Positions 47,384 through 57,065 are shown, counted from the first letter of the stretch. The stretch is 64,000 bases of DNA from Micrococcaceae bacterium (GCA_013393415.1 JABXHI010000058.1:34353-98352); one strand, 5' to 3'. Notes: generated by a model not told the origin, from the letters alone. Numbers and translations: made by a program.

Positions 47384-47512
47384 GCGTTCCTCTCATCCGG
47401 ACTAAAGCACGAAGCTTAACACCGTCGGTACCAGAATTTCACTGATTCAACCCCGCGGGCGCGGGGGTCGCGGACTTTCACCGCCGGTTCGGATTCTCAC
47501 CGACCCCGGAAC
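47384..47512 (-). promoter_or_regulatory. FMN riboswitch (RFN element)
   Basis: On the minus strand the conserved RFN blocks appear in order: GGGGTCGGTGAGAATCCG, AACCGGCGGTGAAAGTCCGC, GACCC and finally AGTCCGGATGAGAGGAACGC. It lies 60 bp before ribD and should shut the rib operon when FMN is abundant. Confidence 0.95.
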
Positions 47513-47521
47513 ACAACGACT

Positions 47522-47527
47522 ACTGTA
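47522..47527 (-). promoter_or_regulatory. Candidate -10 of the rib operon
   Basis: TACAGT on the minus strand is placed so that transcription would begin just before the RFN element. No good -35 is seen. Confidence 0.3.
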
Positions 47528-47580
47528 CACCGTCTACGTCACATTGGGCAGCGTTGGTGCAATGTTTATTCTTAATAGCG

Positions 47581-47607
47581 AAACCACCCGCCGTATGACG
47601 GGTGGTT
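47581..47607 (-). terminator. Intrinsic terminator after the wall-anchored glycosidase/phosphatase gene
   Basis: AACCACCCG and its complement flank a short loop; on the minus strand TTT follows the stem. It lies 21 bp after the stop codon of the large gene and upstream of the rib promoter. Confidence 0.75.
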
Positions 47608-47627
47608 CCACTGATCGACGGGAGAGA

Positions 47628-50600
47628 TTAGCCGTGGCGTCGTGCGCGAATTCGCGTCATGACACCGAGTGCAACCAAGGCGACGGCTGCGACGATCAGG
47701 CCGACACGTGTTGCACCGGTCACCGCAAGATCACCGGATGCTTCGTCTGCGACGCTCCCGGCCGGTGCTGAACTCGACTGCGTTCGTTCCGGCACATTGG
47801 AGGCGTGATCGCTCGGCGCGGTGTCATTCGGTCGAGGAGCCGACGTCTGAGATACGGACGGTTCCGGCTCACTTGATTCCGGCGTGGTCGGGCTTGGCTC
47901 GGGTTCAGTTGGGCTTGGCGTTGGTTCCACCTCGCCGGGTACAGTGACTTCGGTGGTCGCAGTTTCACCGTTGACCATTACCGAGATTGTGGCCGTACCT
48001 GGACTCAGCGCCGTGACGGTGCCCGCCGATGGGTTAACGCGCACCGAAGGGTTCGCGGTATATCCCATCTGGTCCGAAAGATCGTCGTGAGTTCCGTCGT
48101 CGACTACGACGCCTTCGCCACCCCATTGGGCGGTGACAGGCCAGCCCACCGGCACGGTCATACCATCCTGGACCAGACTTGCTGACACATCAGCCGACTC
48201 TGCCTCAGGCAGCGTTGCTGGCGCCGTCACCGTCAGCTCATCGACCCACGGTTTGGTTTCGGCAGCCAGCCAGTCGACACGAGCACCGACCTCTGGTTGT
48301 TGACCGACGAGGCCAGCACCGGGGTTGATCCCCAACATGGTCCAGCCGGTGAAGCCACCATTTTCCGGGGTGCCGGACGGGTTCTTGCCGGAGTTGCCAT
48401 TGAGCAGGTAGGTGATACCTTCGACAGCGCTCCCGTGGAAAATTCCCACACCGGCGTTCACCACGGCAGCCGATTTGCCCGTGGTGTTTTGAAAGTCGGC
48501 GAGCAGTTGTTCAATGGCACGAGCCTCACGCTGATCAGTCAGTGCACTGGAACCAGTTGGCAGGGGATCGGTCGGCGGGTGGTGGAAGAAGACGACCACC
48601 CCGGTTCGCTCTTCATTGTTTGCCACGGCATCGAGTTGACGCTCCAGTTCAGCAATCTGATCGTACTGACTCGTACGCAGGCTGCCTGCGGCACTATTGA
48701 GCGTGATGAGTTCGGTACGACCAAGGTTTTGCTGGGTCGTGGTCTTACCGAAGGCCTCCTCGAAATTCTCGATGGGCCCGCCCATGATTTCGTGGTTACC
48801 GGGCACATACACGTATGGAATGTCCTCGGTCCACTCTTCATCAAGGATCTGCTGAGCAAGCTCGAAATCTTCTGGGGCTGCCTCATCCACCAGGTCGCCG
48901 TTGATGATCATGAGATCGGGGTCGGCTTCTTGAATCTCACGCAGTGTGCGACGGGCGCCATCAACTGCCGCGGAATCTGGGTTCGCAGCCACAAATTGGG
49001 CATCACTGACCACGGCAATGTGCTGGGCTCGCTCTGAAACGGAACCGTTGGACAAAATCGCTGGATCATGTACCGCACCGACCGTTTCGTATTCTGCGGT
49101 CGGTGTGACGATGGCACGCATATTGGCGACCGCAGTTTCGCCTTGATATGAAGCCGAGGGGTCCGTTTCCATCATACGAATGGCCTGGGCATCCAGCGGC
49201 TGGGGGAGCCCCTGCGGCACCGTGAATCGAACCGTTTCCCAGCCTTCGTGGGTTACCATCGCTCCGTCGAGATTCGTCACAGTGCCGTCGGCATCGGCAA
49301 TCTGGAGGCGTGGCCACACACCACTACCGTCGCCGAGAATATCGATCTCGAACGCTAGTGTCTGTCCATCCACCTGGTAGGGGTCATTGAAATTCAGGTA
49401 GTAGCCGCGGGTGCCGGTCGACGTGGTGAAGTCGTAGTTCAAACCGATCGCCGGGCTCACCTGGCCATCGTCAGTCTCCGGTCCTTCGACCGCTTCGAAC
49501 TCGCCAGTGGCGCGAGCAGCACCGTCACTGAAATGCGACAGATCGCTAAAATCAGTAACCACAATGTCTTCTGTCCCGACGCTCAGATCGACACGCGTGG
49601 TGACCTCACCATGGCTAAATACGATTGAACCGGCGTTCGCATCAGCACCGGCAGATACCGTCCAGCTCCCAACACCGTCGTCTTCAACGGTGAACTCACC
49701 GTCGACTTCTACTTCAATATCTGCGGTTTCGATGGCGGCGCGATGACCGTCGTGATCGACGCCACTGAGGGTCACGGTTTGCTGATCGTCGGCACCAGCA
49801 AGGTTTAAGGACCGATCGGAAGCCGTCAATCCGATGAGTTCACCCAGGACGCGCAAGGTAGAGCGGTCCTGGTGGCTACCGGCCTGATACGTAACCGTTG
49901 CTTGTCCAGGTTCCGTGCCGGTCACGATTGCTTCGCTTCCAGTGGTCGTGTCAACTTCGGCTGGTCCCTCGACTGAAAACTGCCCATCAGTCAATAACGG
50001 ATCACCATTGGCTGCCAGACCCTGGCCTTGAAAGGTCCGCTGCATGCCGGGAAATACTGTGTCCGTGGCAGCCGAAGACGGCATGGTGGGCGTCAGCTGT
50101 GCATCTGCGACCTCTTCTGAAGCGGCGTCAGAATAAAAGACCAGTGCGTTTGGCACATTACGTTCTCCGCCGTCCGATGGGAAGTTCTGTACCGTGGCAT
50201 TATCAGCGCCAGCGGTGCGGGCGACCATAGTGGAGGAGCCGCCCCCATCAAGATTGACTGCGTTATGTGCGCCGATGTCAGCAAAGAGTTCGCCTAACTC
50301 ATGCAGATCCATGCCACGTGAATCTGAGGTGCGTCCGTTCATCACGATGACGTACATTTCTGAACCGTCTTCACTCACCCCAACGGCGGTGCGGGGATGG
50401 ACAGTTGTCGCGTTGCTGCTGGTCATTTCCGGCACATTGCCATCGACAAGGATCTGTTCGTTGCCTGCCATACCGGCATCCACGTTCGGGTCAGCGCTGA
50501 CCTCAATATCGACTTCATCGCCGACTTCCAGATCAGCCACAACATGCGCAGCTGCATCACGACCAACCAAGGCTTGGCCGCCCTCTGGCAAATCGGGATC

Positions 50601-51419
50601 CCCGACGGAATCGGTGAGGCCCGAGGCTTCTTCAACCACGCCGTCCACGATCGTGGCTCGGGCAATATCGTCAGGAAGCTCTTCGGGTGCACCCAGCGGG
50701 CGATCCAGGGTGTGCTCGCCCCAGATTTGGTTATACAGTCCCAACTCATCGGTTTGGAGTTCGGGATGATTGATGCCGTCGAGCTCGTGTGCTGCACCTT
50801 CAATCGTGACCGTTCCAGTCGCGGCCAGCTGTTGGATAGCTGCCATGCCATCAGCCACGGTGATAGCAGGGCGCGGGTCAGGCAAGCCGCCGCGGACGCC
50901 GTCCTGACTCACCGAGGTGAGGGTGGGAGCATCGGAATAGTTGATGTCAAAGAACGTGCCATTGACGGCGGCTACTGCGTTGTCGCCTTGCGGACCTGAC
51001 GACATTAACTCGCTGACCGGGGCGCTGCCGGTCACCGTACCGCCGTCTGCAACGTTCATGCTGAGTGTGGGCTCAGACATCTCGGCGGTGAGTATGGTGC
51101 CCTCATTCCAGCCAGCAGATTCCAAACGTGAAAATGTGCTCAATTCAAGTCCCGGGGCAACCCTGTGGTGGTCTACTTCGGAGAGCGCGCCACCAAGCGA
51201 GATCTGTTCGTCGGTAACAGCAGCGGCGGTCTCCGTGTGAAGTTCAAGGTAGCCGCTGGTGGAGGCGACAAGAGCCAACGCTCCGAGGACGGAACCGGCG
51301 AGCACTCGGGACAGTACCCGTTTTCTGGTGGTTTTTGATTCTGGCCCCGCCGCTTTCCCTGCGTTCGGGGCATCTTGCATTGTCGGTGACAAGGCACAAG
51401 CCTTTCCAAGTGTGGTCAT
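47628..51419 (-). CDS. Wall-anchored phosphodiester glycosidase-calcineurin-like phosphatase fusion
   Basis: 1263 residues. A signal peptide lies at about 30-70. Residues about 100-430 match the NAGPA-type phosphodiester glycosidase fold (AAVNGTFFDINYSDAP, HPRTAVGVSEDGSEMYVIVM, NLDGGGSSTMV). Bacterial-Ig-like segments follow, then a metallophosphatase domain (about 800-1070) with VVSDAQF, INGDLVDE, PGNHEIMGG and FFHHPPTD. A BIG2-like repeat and a Pro/Ser/Thr/Glu wall spacer lead to LAVTG (near 1228), a hydrophobic helix and RIRARRHG, an LAxTG sorting signal. It is exported and probably covalently attached by a class E sortase. It may hydrolyse sugar-phosphate bonds in wall polymers or extracellular substrates; this is inference. 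No Shine-Dalgarno precedes the ATG; a second ATG lies 13 codons on. Confidence 0.85.
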   Translation of the reverse strand: MTTLGKACALSPTMQDAPNAGKAAGPESKTTRKRVLSRVLAGSVLGALALVASTSGYLELHTETAAAVTDEQISLGGALSEVDHHRVAPGLELSTFSRLESAGWNEGTILTAEMSEPTLSMNVADGGTVTGSAPVSELMSSGPQGDNAVAAVNGTFFDINYSDAPTLTSVSQDGVRGGLPDPRPAITVADGMAAIQQLAATGTVTIEGAAHELDGINHPELQTDELGLYNQIWGEHTLDRPLGAPEELPDDIARATIVDGVVEEASGLTDSVGDPDLPEGGQALVGRDAAAHVVADLEVGDEVDIEVSADPNVDAGMAGNEQILVDGNVPEMTSSNATTVHPRTAVGVSEDGSEMYVIVMNGRTSDSRGMDLHELGELFADIGAHNAVNLDGGGSSTMVARTAGADNATVQNFPSDGGERNVPNALVFYSDAASEEVADAQLTPTMPSSAATDTVFPGMQRTFQGQGLAANGDPLLTDGQFSVEGPAEVDTTTGSEAIVTGTEPGQATVTYQAGSHQDRSTLRVLGELIGLTASDRSLNLAGADDQQTVTLSGVDHDGHRAAIETADIEVEVDGEFTVEDDGVGSWTVSAGADANAGSIVFSHGEVTTRVDLSVGTEDIVVTDFSDLSHFSDGAARATGEFEAVEGPETDDGQVSPAIGLNYDFTTSTGTRGYYLNFNDPYQVDGQTLAFEIDILGDGSGVWPRLQIADADGTVTNLDGAMVTHEGWETVRFTVPQGLPQPLDAQAIRMMETDPSASYQGETAVANMRAIVTPTAEYETVGAVHDPAILSNGSVSERAQHIAVVSDAQFVAANPDSAAVDGARRTLREIQEADPDLMIINGDLVDEAAPEDFELAQQILDEEWTEDIPYVYVPGNHEIMGGPIENFEEAFGKTTTQQNLGRTELITLNSAAGSLRTSQYDQIAELERQLDAVANNEERTGVVVFFHHPPTDPLPTGSSALTDQREARAIEQLLADFQNTTGKSAAVVNAGVGIFHGSAVEGITYLLNGNSGKNPSGTPENGGFTGWTMLGINPGAGLVGQQPEVGARVDWLAAETKPWVDELTVTAPATLPEAESADVSASLVQDGMTVPVGWPVTAQWGGEGVVVDDGTHDDLSDQMGYTANPSVRVNPSAGTVTALSPGTATISVMVNGETATTEVTVPGEVEPTPSPTEPEPSPTTPESSEPEPSVSQTSAPRPNDTAPSDHASNVPERTQSSSAPAGSVADEASGDLAVTGATRVGLIVAAVALVALGVMTRIRARRHG

Positions 51420-51620
51420 GAGAACGTGCCCATGTTAGGAAAGCAATTGCACCTCACTGTGACTTCGGAGTGAACAGTAGTTCAATTCCGCTCCACAATT
51501 CAACGAAGTGTATGACCGACATCGTGCCTTGTCAGATGTTGTTTTCTGGGAACCATCGATTGGTGTGCCGCGACGTCGGTTTCGAACGCCGAACACTCCG
51601 GCGGGCGGCGTGTGGAGACC

Positions 51621-52409
51621 TTACCCACGCAGTGTATGTATCAGCGAGGCGGTATCAGATGGTACCAAGACTGAAGCTGGGTGTGGACCAGCGGCTGATA
51701 GCCGCGAACGCAGCGCCGTCACGTCGTCGTGATCCGTGGGGAAGTTTGCGCTCGCCGCTACGACGATATTCCCTGCACGCCGCTCGTTCAGCGTGGAAGC
51801 ATCAGACAGCGCCCACACTCCAGCCTGACCAGCATCGCGGGCCACGGACTGCAGCACGTCTGCTTGTTGTACAAAGAACCCGAGCCCTTCGTCGTCACCA
51901 ATATTGACAAGCAGCAGGCCCTGTTCGGCCAAATGATGCAAGGCATCTGCATAGAATGTTCGATCAGTCAGGTGAGTGGCCGTGTCATGACCAGTGAAGA
52001 TATCGACAACGATGGCATCGAAGTCGCCCTCGCTGGACCTTTGAAGTTCGGCACGGGCATCGCCGGTGATGACCTTGAGTTCCGTACCGTTAGGTAGCGG
52101 TAGCTTCTCGGTGACCAGGTCAACCAAATCAGACTCAAGCTCAATGACGGTTTGGTTGGAGCCCGGCCGGGTTGCCTGGACGTAGCGAACTAAAGTGAGT
52201 GCACCAGCGCCCAAATGCAGGATACGGATCGGCTGCGTCGGTGGCCACGATACGTCGAGGAGATTGCCGATTCGGCGAAGGTACTCGAATCGTAGTACAT
52301 TCGGCCGGTTCGGGTCGACATGGGACTGGATTTCGCCATCAATTTCTAGCACCCACCCATCGTCGAATTCGGCGGGAATGATACGTGCGTGTTCAGAGGT
52401 ATTGTCCAT
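51621..52409 (-). CDS. Spermidine-synthase-like (PABMT-fold) protein
   Basis: 262 residues from the ATG at 52409 (GGAAACG upstream). The nucleotide-binding fold is visible: ILHLGAGALTLVRYV, VIELESDLVDLV, VITGDARAEL and DFDAIVVDIFTG, as in spermidine synthases and related aminopropyl- or methyltransferases. The usual GGGDG motif is replaced by HLGAG, so polyamine synthesis is doubtful. Similar 'fused MFS/spermidine synthase' relatives are common in actinobacteria. It lies between glnA1 and the large surface protein on the same strand. Confidence 0.75.
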   Translation of the reverse strand: MDNTSEHARIIPAEFDDGWVLEIDGEIQSHVDPNRPNVLRFEYLRRIGNLLDVSWPPTQPIRILHLGAGALTLVRYVQATRPGSNQTVIELESDLVDLVTEKLPLPNGTELKVITGDARAELQRSSEGDFDAIVVDIFTGHDTATHLTDRTFYADALHHLAEQGLLLVNIGDDEGLGFFVQQADVLQSVARDAGQAGVWALSDASTLNERRAGNIVVAASANFPTDHDDVTALRSRLSAAGPHPASVLVPSDTASLIHTLRG

Positions 52410-52497
52410 CGTTTCCAAATCCAAGCCGCAGTGGGGGCAGAAAGTTCGTCGTATCGGTCAAAGCGTGAGCAAACGTCGTCTTTGTTAAAGCCATGAA

Positions 52498-52524
52498 CCC
52501 CGCCCGACGGTGCTCGGAACGGGG
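52498..52524 (-). terminator. Hairpin terminator after glnA1
   Basis: CCCCG and CCGA pair with CGGGG and TCGG in a bulged stem, 31 bp after the glnA1 stop codon. A modest T-rich stretch follows on the minus strand. Confidence 0.55.
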
Positions 52525-52554
52525 CTCACGGCGTATGGAATTTTGGACTAGCGC

Positions 52555-53982
52555 TCAGACCGAGTAGTACAACTCGAATTCCTTGGGTGAAACCATGGCC
52601 TGCATCGGCGCAATTTCAGTTTCGCGTTTCAGTTGGATCCAAGTCTCTACCAGATCCTGGGTGAAAACGTCACCGGCCAACAAGAATTCGTGGTCTTCTT
52701 CTAATGCGTCGATGGCCTCTTCCAGGGTCCGCGGGGCTTGCTGAATGTCTTTGGCTTCTTCTGGCGGCAATTCGTACAGGTCCTTGTCGATCGGCTCGGC
52801 AGGCTCGATGCGATTGCGGATGCCATCTAGGCCAGCCATAAGCTGTGCCGCAAAGCCCAGGTACGGGTTACCCGAGGGGTCTGGCGCACGGAACTCTAAG
52901 CGCTTGGCCTTGGGGTTTGCTCCCGTGACGGGAATTCGAACCGCTGCTGAACGGTTGCCCTGTGAATAGAGCATGTTGACCGGTGCTTCGAAGCCCTTGA
53001 CGAGTCGTTTATACGAGTTCACTGTCGGGTTCGTGAATGCCAAAACCGCCGAGGCGTGTTTCAACAGCCCACCGATGTACCAGCGTGCTATATCGGAAAG
53101 GTTCGCATAACCACGTTCATCGTAGAACAGCGGTTCACCATCCATCCACAACGACTGGTGACAGTGCATTCCAGAACCGCCATCTCCGAAGACTGGCTTC
53201 GGCATAAAGGTTGCCGACTTGCCTGCTTGCTGGGCCGCGCCCTTAACGATGTATTTGAATAATTGCACATCGTCGGCGGCGCGCATGAGCGTGTCAAACC
53301 TGTAGTTTATTTCGCCCTGGCCTCCGGCTCCAACCTCGTGGTGGGAACGCTCAACTTCAAGACCAACTTGCCCTAGGAGCAATGAGATGTCATCGCGTAG
53401 ATCGGCGTGTTTGTCGACCGGAGCTACTGGGAAATAGCCATTCATGGTCCGGTTGCGGTGGCCAAGGTTGCCGCCTTCGATTTCAGTTCCGTCATTCCAA
53501 AATGCTTCATCGGAATCGACCGATACGAATGAGCGGTTGGGCAGATGCGTTTCAAAACGTACATCATCAAAAATATAGAACTCTGCTTCGGCCGCGAAGA
53601 TGGCGGTGTCGGCAATGCCGGTTGAGGCCACGTAATCTTCTGCACGCTGGGCTACCGAGCGAGGGTCACGCACATATGCTTCGCCGGTGCGCGGTGACAG
53701 GATAGAAAAAGACATGCACAGGGTTTTGTGTTTCCGGAAAGGGTCCACAAAAGCAGTGCCCACATCCGGAATCAACTGCAGATCCGAGTCAGCGATACCC
53801 GCAAATCCCGGGATCGAAGAACCATCGAACAGCTGGCCTGTGGTGAAGAAGTCATCATCTACTGATTCAGCAGGAACGTTGAAGTGGTGTTGGCCACCGA
53901 GCAAATCGGTGAACCGAATGTCAACGAAGACCACCTCCTCGTCCTTAATATAAGATAAAACTTCTTCGGGCGAGGTGAACAT
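52555..53982 (-). CDS. glnA: Glutamine synthetase type I (GlnA1), adenylylatable
   Basis: 475 residues from the ATG at 53982, which has GGAG 5 nt upstream; longer in-frame starts to 54006 lack support. Motifs: [51 protein letters not shown], and the adenylylation loop [11 protein letters not shown] with Tyr403. It is the main ammonium-assimilating enzyme and the expected target of GlnE, encoded 10 kb away. It forms a dodecamer in the cytoplasm. Confidence 0.96.
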   Translation of the reverse strand: MFTSPEEVLSYIKDEEVVFVDIRFTDLLGGQHHFNVPAESVDDDFFTTGQLFDGSSIPGFAGIADSDLQLIPDVGTAFVDPFRKHKTLCMSFSILSPRTGEAYVRDPRSVAQRAEDYVASTGIADTAIFAAEAEFYIFDDVRFETHLPNRSFVSVDSDEAFWNDGTEIEGGNLGHRNRTMNGYFPVAPVDKHADLRDDISLLLGQVGLEVERSHHEVGAGGQGEINYRFDTLMRAADDVQLFKYIVKGAAQQAGKSATFMPKPVFGDGGSGMHCHQSLWMDGEPLFYDERGYANLSDIARWYIGGLLKHASAVLAFTNPTVNSYKRLVKGFEAPVNMLYSQGNRSAAVRIPVTGANPKAKRLEFRAPDPSGNPYLGFAAQLMAGLDGIRNRIEPAEPIDKDLYELPPEEAKDIQQAPRTLEEAIDALEEDHEFLLAGDVFTQDLVETWIQLKRETEIAPMQAMVSPKEFELYYSV

Positions 53983-54127
53983 CGTCACTCCATTCATTGC
54001 GTACAAGATGGTACAAGCTTAACCATTTTGTGGAACACAATGAAGTATTGAACCGCCTCACAGCGAGATTGCGGCGCAGTACACAGTCTACGATGCGACC
54101 AAGATCCCGCCGCGATCAGAGACCAAC

Positions 54128-54133
54128 TAGGCT
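54128..54133 (+). promoter_or_regulatory. Candidate -10 box for leaderless RDD transcript
   Basis: TAGGCT fits TANNNT and lies 7 nt before the ATG of the RDD gene, which has no Shine-Dalgarno sequence. Confidence 0.4.
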
Positions 54134-54140
54134 AGTACCG

Positions 54141-54551
54141 ATGAGCAATGCACAGAATTCTTCTCAAGAGCCACGCTGGGCCGGCGAGTTTCTAGGGCTA
54201 CCTGAAACCGGGGCGGCGTCGATGGCTTCCTACCCACGCCGTATCGGAGCACTATTTATTGATTGGTTTGTCGCCAGCGGTATAGGCATGATCCTTGAAT
54301 CTGGGAACCAGTGGGTGGTGCTGGCCGTATTCGTCGTCCTACACTTTGCACTCTTGTGGCTCTTCGGGACGACTTTGGGGAAGCGAGTCTTTCGTATCCA
54401 GGTGGTGCAGCTCGGTGGGGCACCAATCAAGCTGTACCAGGCAGCAATACGTGCTGGACTGCTGGGTGTGGTCATCCCGGTCATCGTGATAGACCGCGAT
54501 AGTCGAGGACTGCACGACAAACTGGCCGGCACCGTAGAGATTCACATGTAA
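54141..54551 (+). CDS. RDD-family membrane protein
   Basis: 136 residues from the ATG at 54141. YPRRIGALFIDWFVASGIGMI contains the Arg-Asp signature, followed by hydrophobic segments (VVLAVFVVLHFALLWLF) and GTTLGKRVFRIQVVQ. The family is linked to transport but has no defined function here. It matches Rv2219A, located between glnA1 and the DUF4191 gene in M. tuberculosis. An open frame reaching 53997 overlaps the glnA promoter and lacks support. Confidence 0.85.
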   Translation: MSNAQNSSQEPRWAGEFLGLPETGAASMASYPRRIGALFIDWFVASGIGMILESGNQWVVLAVFVVLHFALLWLFGTTLGKRVFRIQVVQLGGAPIKLYQAAIRAGLLGVVIPVIVIDRDSRGLHDKLAGTVEIHM

Positions 54552-54604
54552 TCTCCACGATACCGGCCAGTCGAATAGGTGATAGGTGTCGGGGGGCGTA
54601 ACGG

Positions 54605-55408
54605 TTAGCGGCCGCGCATAGCCTTGCGATCCGGGCGCATCTTGTTGGGGTCGACGCCTTTTGGAATACCCAGGTTGTTGACCGGCATTGAGGAAATACG
54701 TTGCTCTACGGCACGTACCTCGTGACGGTTCAGCGTCTTCTTCATCCGTTTGATCGTGGATTTTACTTCGTGCAGCTCAATTTCGCTGGGCCCTTTGCCA
54801 ACCTGCAGGACACGGATCTCGACGTTTGGTAGGAAGCGTTGCAGATGCTTGCGCTGTTTTTCAGCCAACTTCTTGGCCCGGTTGTATTCACCGTCAGCGA
54901 CCAACACCACACCGGCCTTACCGGTTGCACGGAATACGGTTTCTTGAGTCCGAGGGTTCACAGCGATCGGGTCATCGTCAACAACCCAACCACGGCCCAG
55001 CTGGGAAAGAGCAGCACCAGCTGCACCGGGACGACCATCGATCTGCGAGAAGGCTGCCTTTTCTGCCTTTTTGTTCATGATGATGATTGCCGCCAGCAGA
55101 CCAAGTGGTATAAACATCAGGGTCCACAGCACGGGGGAACCGGTCAGCAAACCGATGACGAGACCGATGACAAGCGCGGCTACGAACGCACCGATCATCC
55201 ACCACAGCACTGATGGATCGGCCTTTCGCGTCATCTTAAAGACGTCGGCGATTTGCTTAAAGAAGCCACGCTTACCAGCCTTCTTGGCTTTTTTGCGTTC
55301 TTTCGCCTCGATCTTTTCGTTCTTGCGTCGAGCCTTCTGCTCAGCCTTGACGGTTTTGAGGTCTTTTTTAGGCGCTTCTGCTGCGCCGGAAGAATTCTTT
55401 TCAGCCAT
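54605..55408 (-). CDS. DUF4191 membrane protein
   Basis: 267 residues. A highly basic N-terminus (many Lys/Arg/Glu, about 15-50) precedes two membrane segments (about 68-90 and 94-112: WWMIGAFVAALVIGLVIGLL, LWTLMFIPLGLLAAIIIM). The cytoplasmic C-terminal domain contains GRGWVVDDDPIAVNPRTQ and ends KMRPDRKAMRGR. It matches Rv2219. Function unknown. It is convergent with the RDD gene. Confidence 0.88.
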   Translation of the reverse strand: MAEKNSSGAAEAPKKDLKTVKAEQKARRKNEKIEAKERKKAKKAGKRGFFKQIADVFKMTRKADPSVLWWMIGAFVAALVIGLVIGLLTGSPVLWTLMFIPLGLLAAIIIMNKKAEKAAFSQIDGRPGAAGAALSQLGRGWVVDDDPIAVNPRTQETVFRATGKAGVVLVADGEYNRAKKLAEKQRKHLQRFLPNVEIRVLQVGKGPSEIELHEVKSTIKRMKKTLNRHEVRAVEQRISSMPVNNLGIPKGVDPNKMRPDRKAMRGR

Positions 55409-55503
55409 GATAAACCTATTCTAGCCCTAACCCCTGTGGATAACTTAATCTGACCTGTGCGCTTTTGGGCATGATAGAGCATACCTGTCCAAGGAGATAA
55501 ACC

Positions 55504-57015
55504 GTGAATTTTCCCTCAGACACTCATCCAGGTTCGCTTAGTGCCCGAGTCGCGACACGTTTTGCGCCACCCCAGTTGGAACCACTCGTCGATTGGCAGG
55601 TCATTCGGCACCTGGGTAGCGGTTCAACAGCACACGTGTGGCTGTTGCAACACCGTACGACGATGCAACATATTGCGTGCAAGACCCCAAAAGACGTCGA
55701 TGACGTCCCAAATCTTTCGCACGAAGCAGAGTTGGCAAACTCTTTAGCTCACGAGAATCTTATTCAGCACGTGAATATTGAGGCGATCGACGAGTTGGAG
55801 ACTGTCGATGCGGCAGCGGGCACATTCTGGGAATATCTACCGGCAGGGTCGTTAGCGGAGGTGGTTGCGGCCAATGGCCAGCTGCCATTGGCACAAGTCG
55901 TCACGGTCGTTCTGCCGATGGTTCAGGTGGCACAGTATCTGCACTCCCGCCAGATCGTGCACGGGGATATCTCACCGCGTAACATCCTCTTTGACCTTTC
56001 GGGGCGCCCGGTGCTCATTGATCTTGGCTCGACCCGTGCCTCAGCGCATGCGTTTCACCTTGCAGGAGCTCCCGGTTTCAGTGCTCCTGAGTTGGAAGGC
56101 GCACCTGAAGATGTCGAGGGTTTGGGAGCAGCTGCGGATGTGTATTCACTGGCAGCCATTGCCTGGTTTTGCTTGACCGGGCTGGTGCCCGGCCCCGCAT
56201 ATGCGCGGGTGCCGCTGATGACGTTGCAACCTGCACTGGATGAAGACATTGTTGAGATGTTGGAAGCTTGTCTCGTGGAGGAGCCGGTATTGCGTCCGAC
56301 CATGGAGCAACTGTTGGCATCGGTGACACATTGGGCAGACCCAGAACCCATTGATTTGTTTGCTGTGGTGGACGAGGAGTACGAATTATTGTTGCCAACG
56401 CGCAAACCAGAATCGCACTCGACGACGCCGAGACGGAAATTCAAGAGGCTTCGAACGCGGAACACGAAGCATAGCGCCCGAGCACAGCATGGCCCCGGTA
56501 AAAAGCGGCGTACCCGGATATTACTGGCAGTCGGGTCGCTGGTGCTTACGGCAGGGGTGGTGGCAACTTCAGTTTTTGGGACGCAGGGAAGCCCCAATTC
56601 ACGTTTCGACCCACGTGACGAGCTCAGTCCCCAACCAGCGGCAACCGACTTTCAGGCGGTCGTCGATTCGCTGGCAAAAGCTCGGACAGAGGCTTGGGCT
56701 GCACCCGACCCGTCCTTGGTGGCACGCTACGCAGTGCGAGATTCGAGCGTGTTCGAAAATGACTATGGAATTCTAGAATCCTTGGCGGCCGAAGACCATC
56801 GCCTTGACGGGATCAGAATGCGAGCCGTCGTGGAGTCGGCAGAAACCACCGCGGAGGGGGCATTAGTTGATGTTGAATGGCGTGTCGACGGGTATTCGCA
56901 GATGGATGCGGTGGATACCACAGTGGAGGAGTTCGCATCGCAAAGCGTGCCGTTGCAACTGCGGTTGGTCACCAGTGAGGGGGAGTGGAAGATCGCTGAG
57001 ACCGCGTCTCGATAG
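55504..57015 (+). CDS. Receptor-type Ser/Thr kinase with DLG motif
   Basis: 503 residues. Kinase domain about 30-280: glycine loop HLGSGSTAHVW, Lys60 (IACKTPK), HGDISPRN with catalytic Asp155, and DLG at 173-175 instead of DFG. A basic stretch (RKFKRLRTRNTKHSARAQ) precedes one membrane segment near 338-358, and about 145 residues lie outside, resembling a small NTF2-like or 'SnoaL-like' fold (weak). HGD/DLG variants occur in active bacterial kinases, so it is probably catalytic. GTG start with AAGGAG 7 nt upstream. It sits where lipA/lipB occur in M. tuberculosis. Confidence 0.85.
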   Translation: MNFPSDTHPGSLSARVATRFAPPQLEPLVDWQVIRHLGSGSTAHVWLLQHRTTMQHIACKTPKDVDDVPNLSHEAELANSLAHENLIQHVNIEAIDELETVDAAAGTFWEYLPAGSLAEVVAANGQLPLAQVVTVVLPMVQVAQYLHSRQIVHGDISPRNILFDLSGRPVLIDLGSTRASAHAFHLAGAPGFSAPELEGAPEDVEGLGAAADVYSLAAIAWFCLTGLVPGPAYARVPLMTLQPALDEDIVEMLEACLVEEPVLRPTMEQLLASVTHWADPEPIDLFAVVDEEYELLLPTRKPESHSTTPRRKFKRLRTRNTKHSARAQHGPGKKRRTRILLAVGSLVLTAGVVATSVFGTQGSPNSRFDPRDELSPQPAATDFQAVVDSLAKARTEAWAAPDPSLVARYAVRDSSVFENDYGILESLAAEDHRLDGIRMRAVVESAETTAEGALVDVEWRVDGYSQMDAVDTTVEEFASQSVPLQLRLVTSEGEWKIAETASR

Positions 57016-57034
57016 GATTGCTTATGGGAACACA

Positions 57035-57065
57035 AAAGCCGCAGAGCGAACTCTGCGGCTTTTTG
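57035..57065 (+). terminator. Intrinsic terminator after the DLG kinase gene
   Basis: AAAGCCGCAGAG and its complement form a 12-bp stem with a CGAA tetraloop, followed by a T run. It can also terminate the convergent small membrane gene, which stops at 57079. Confidence 0.92.
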
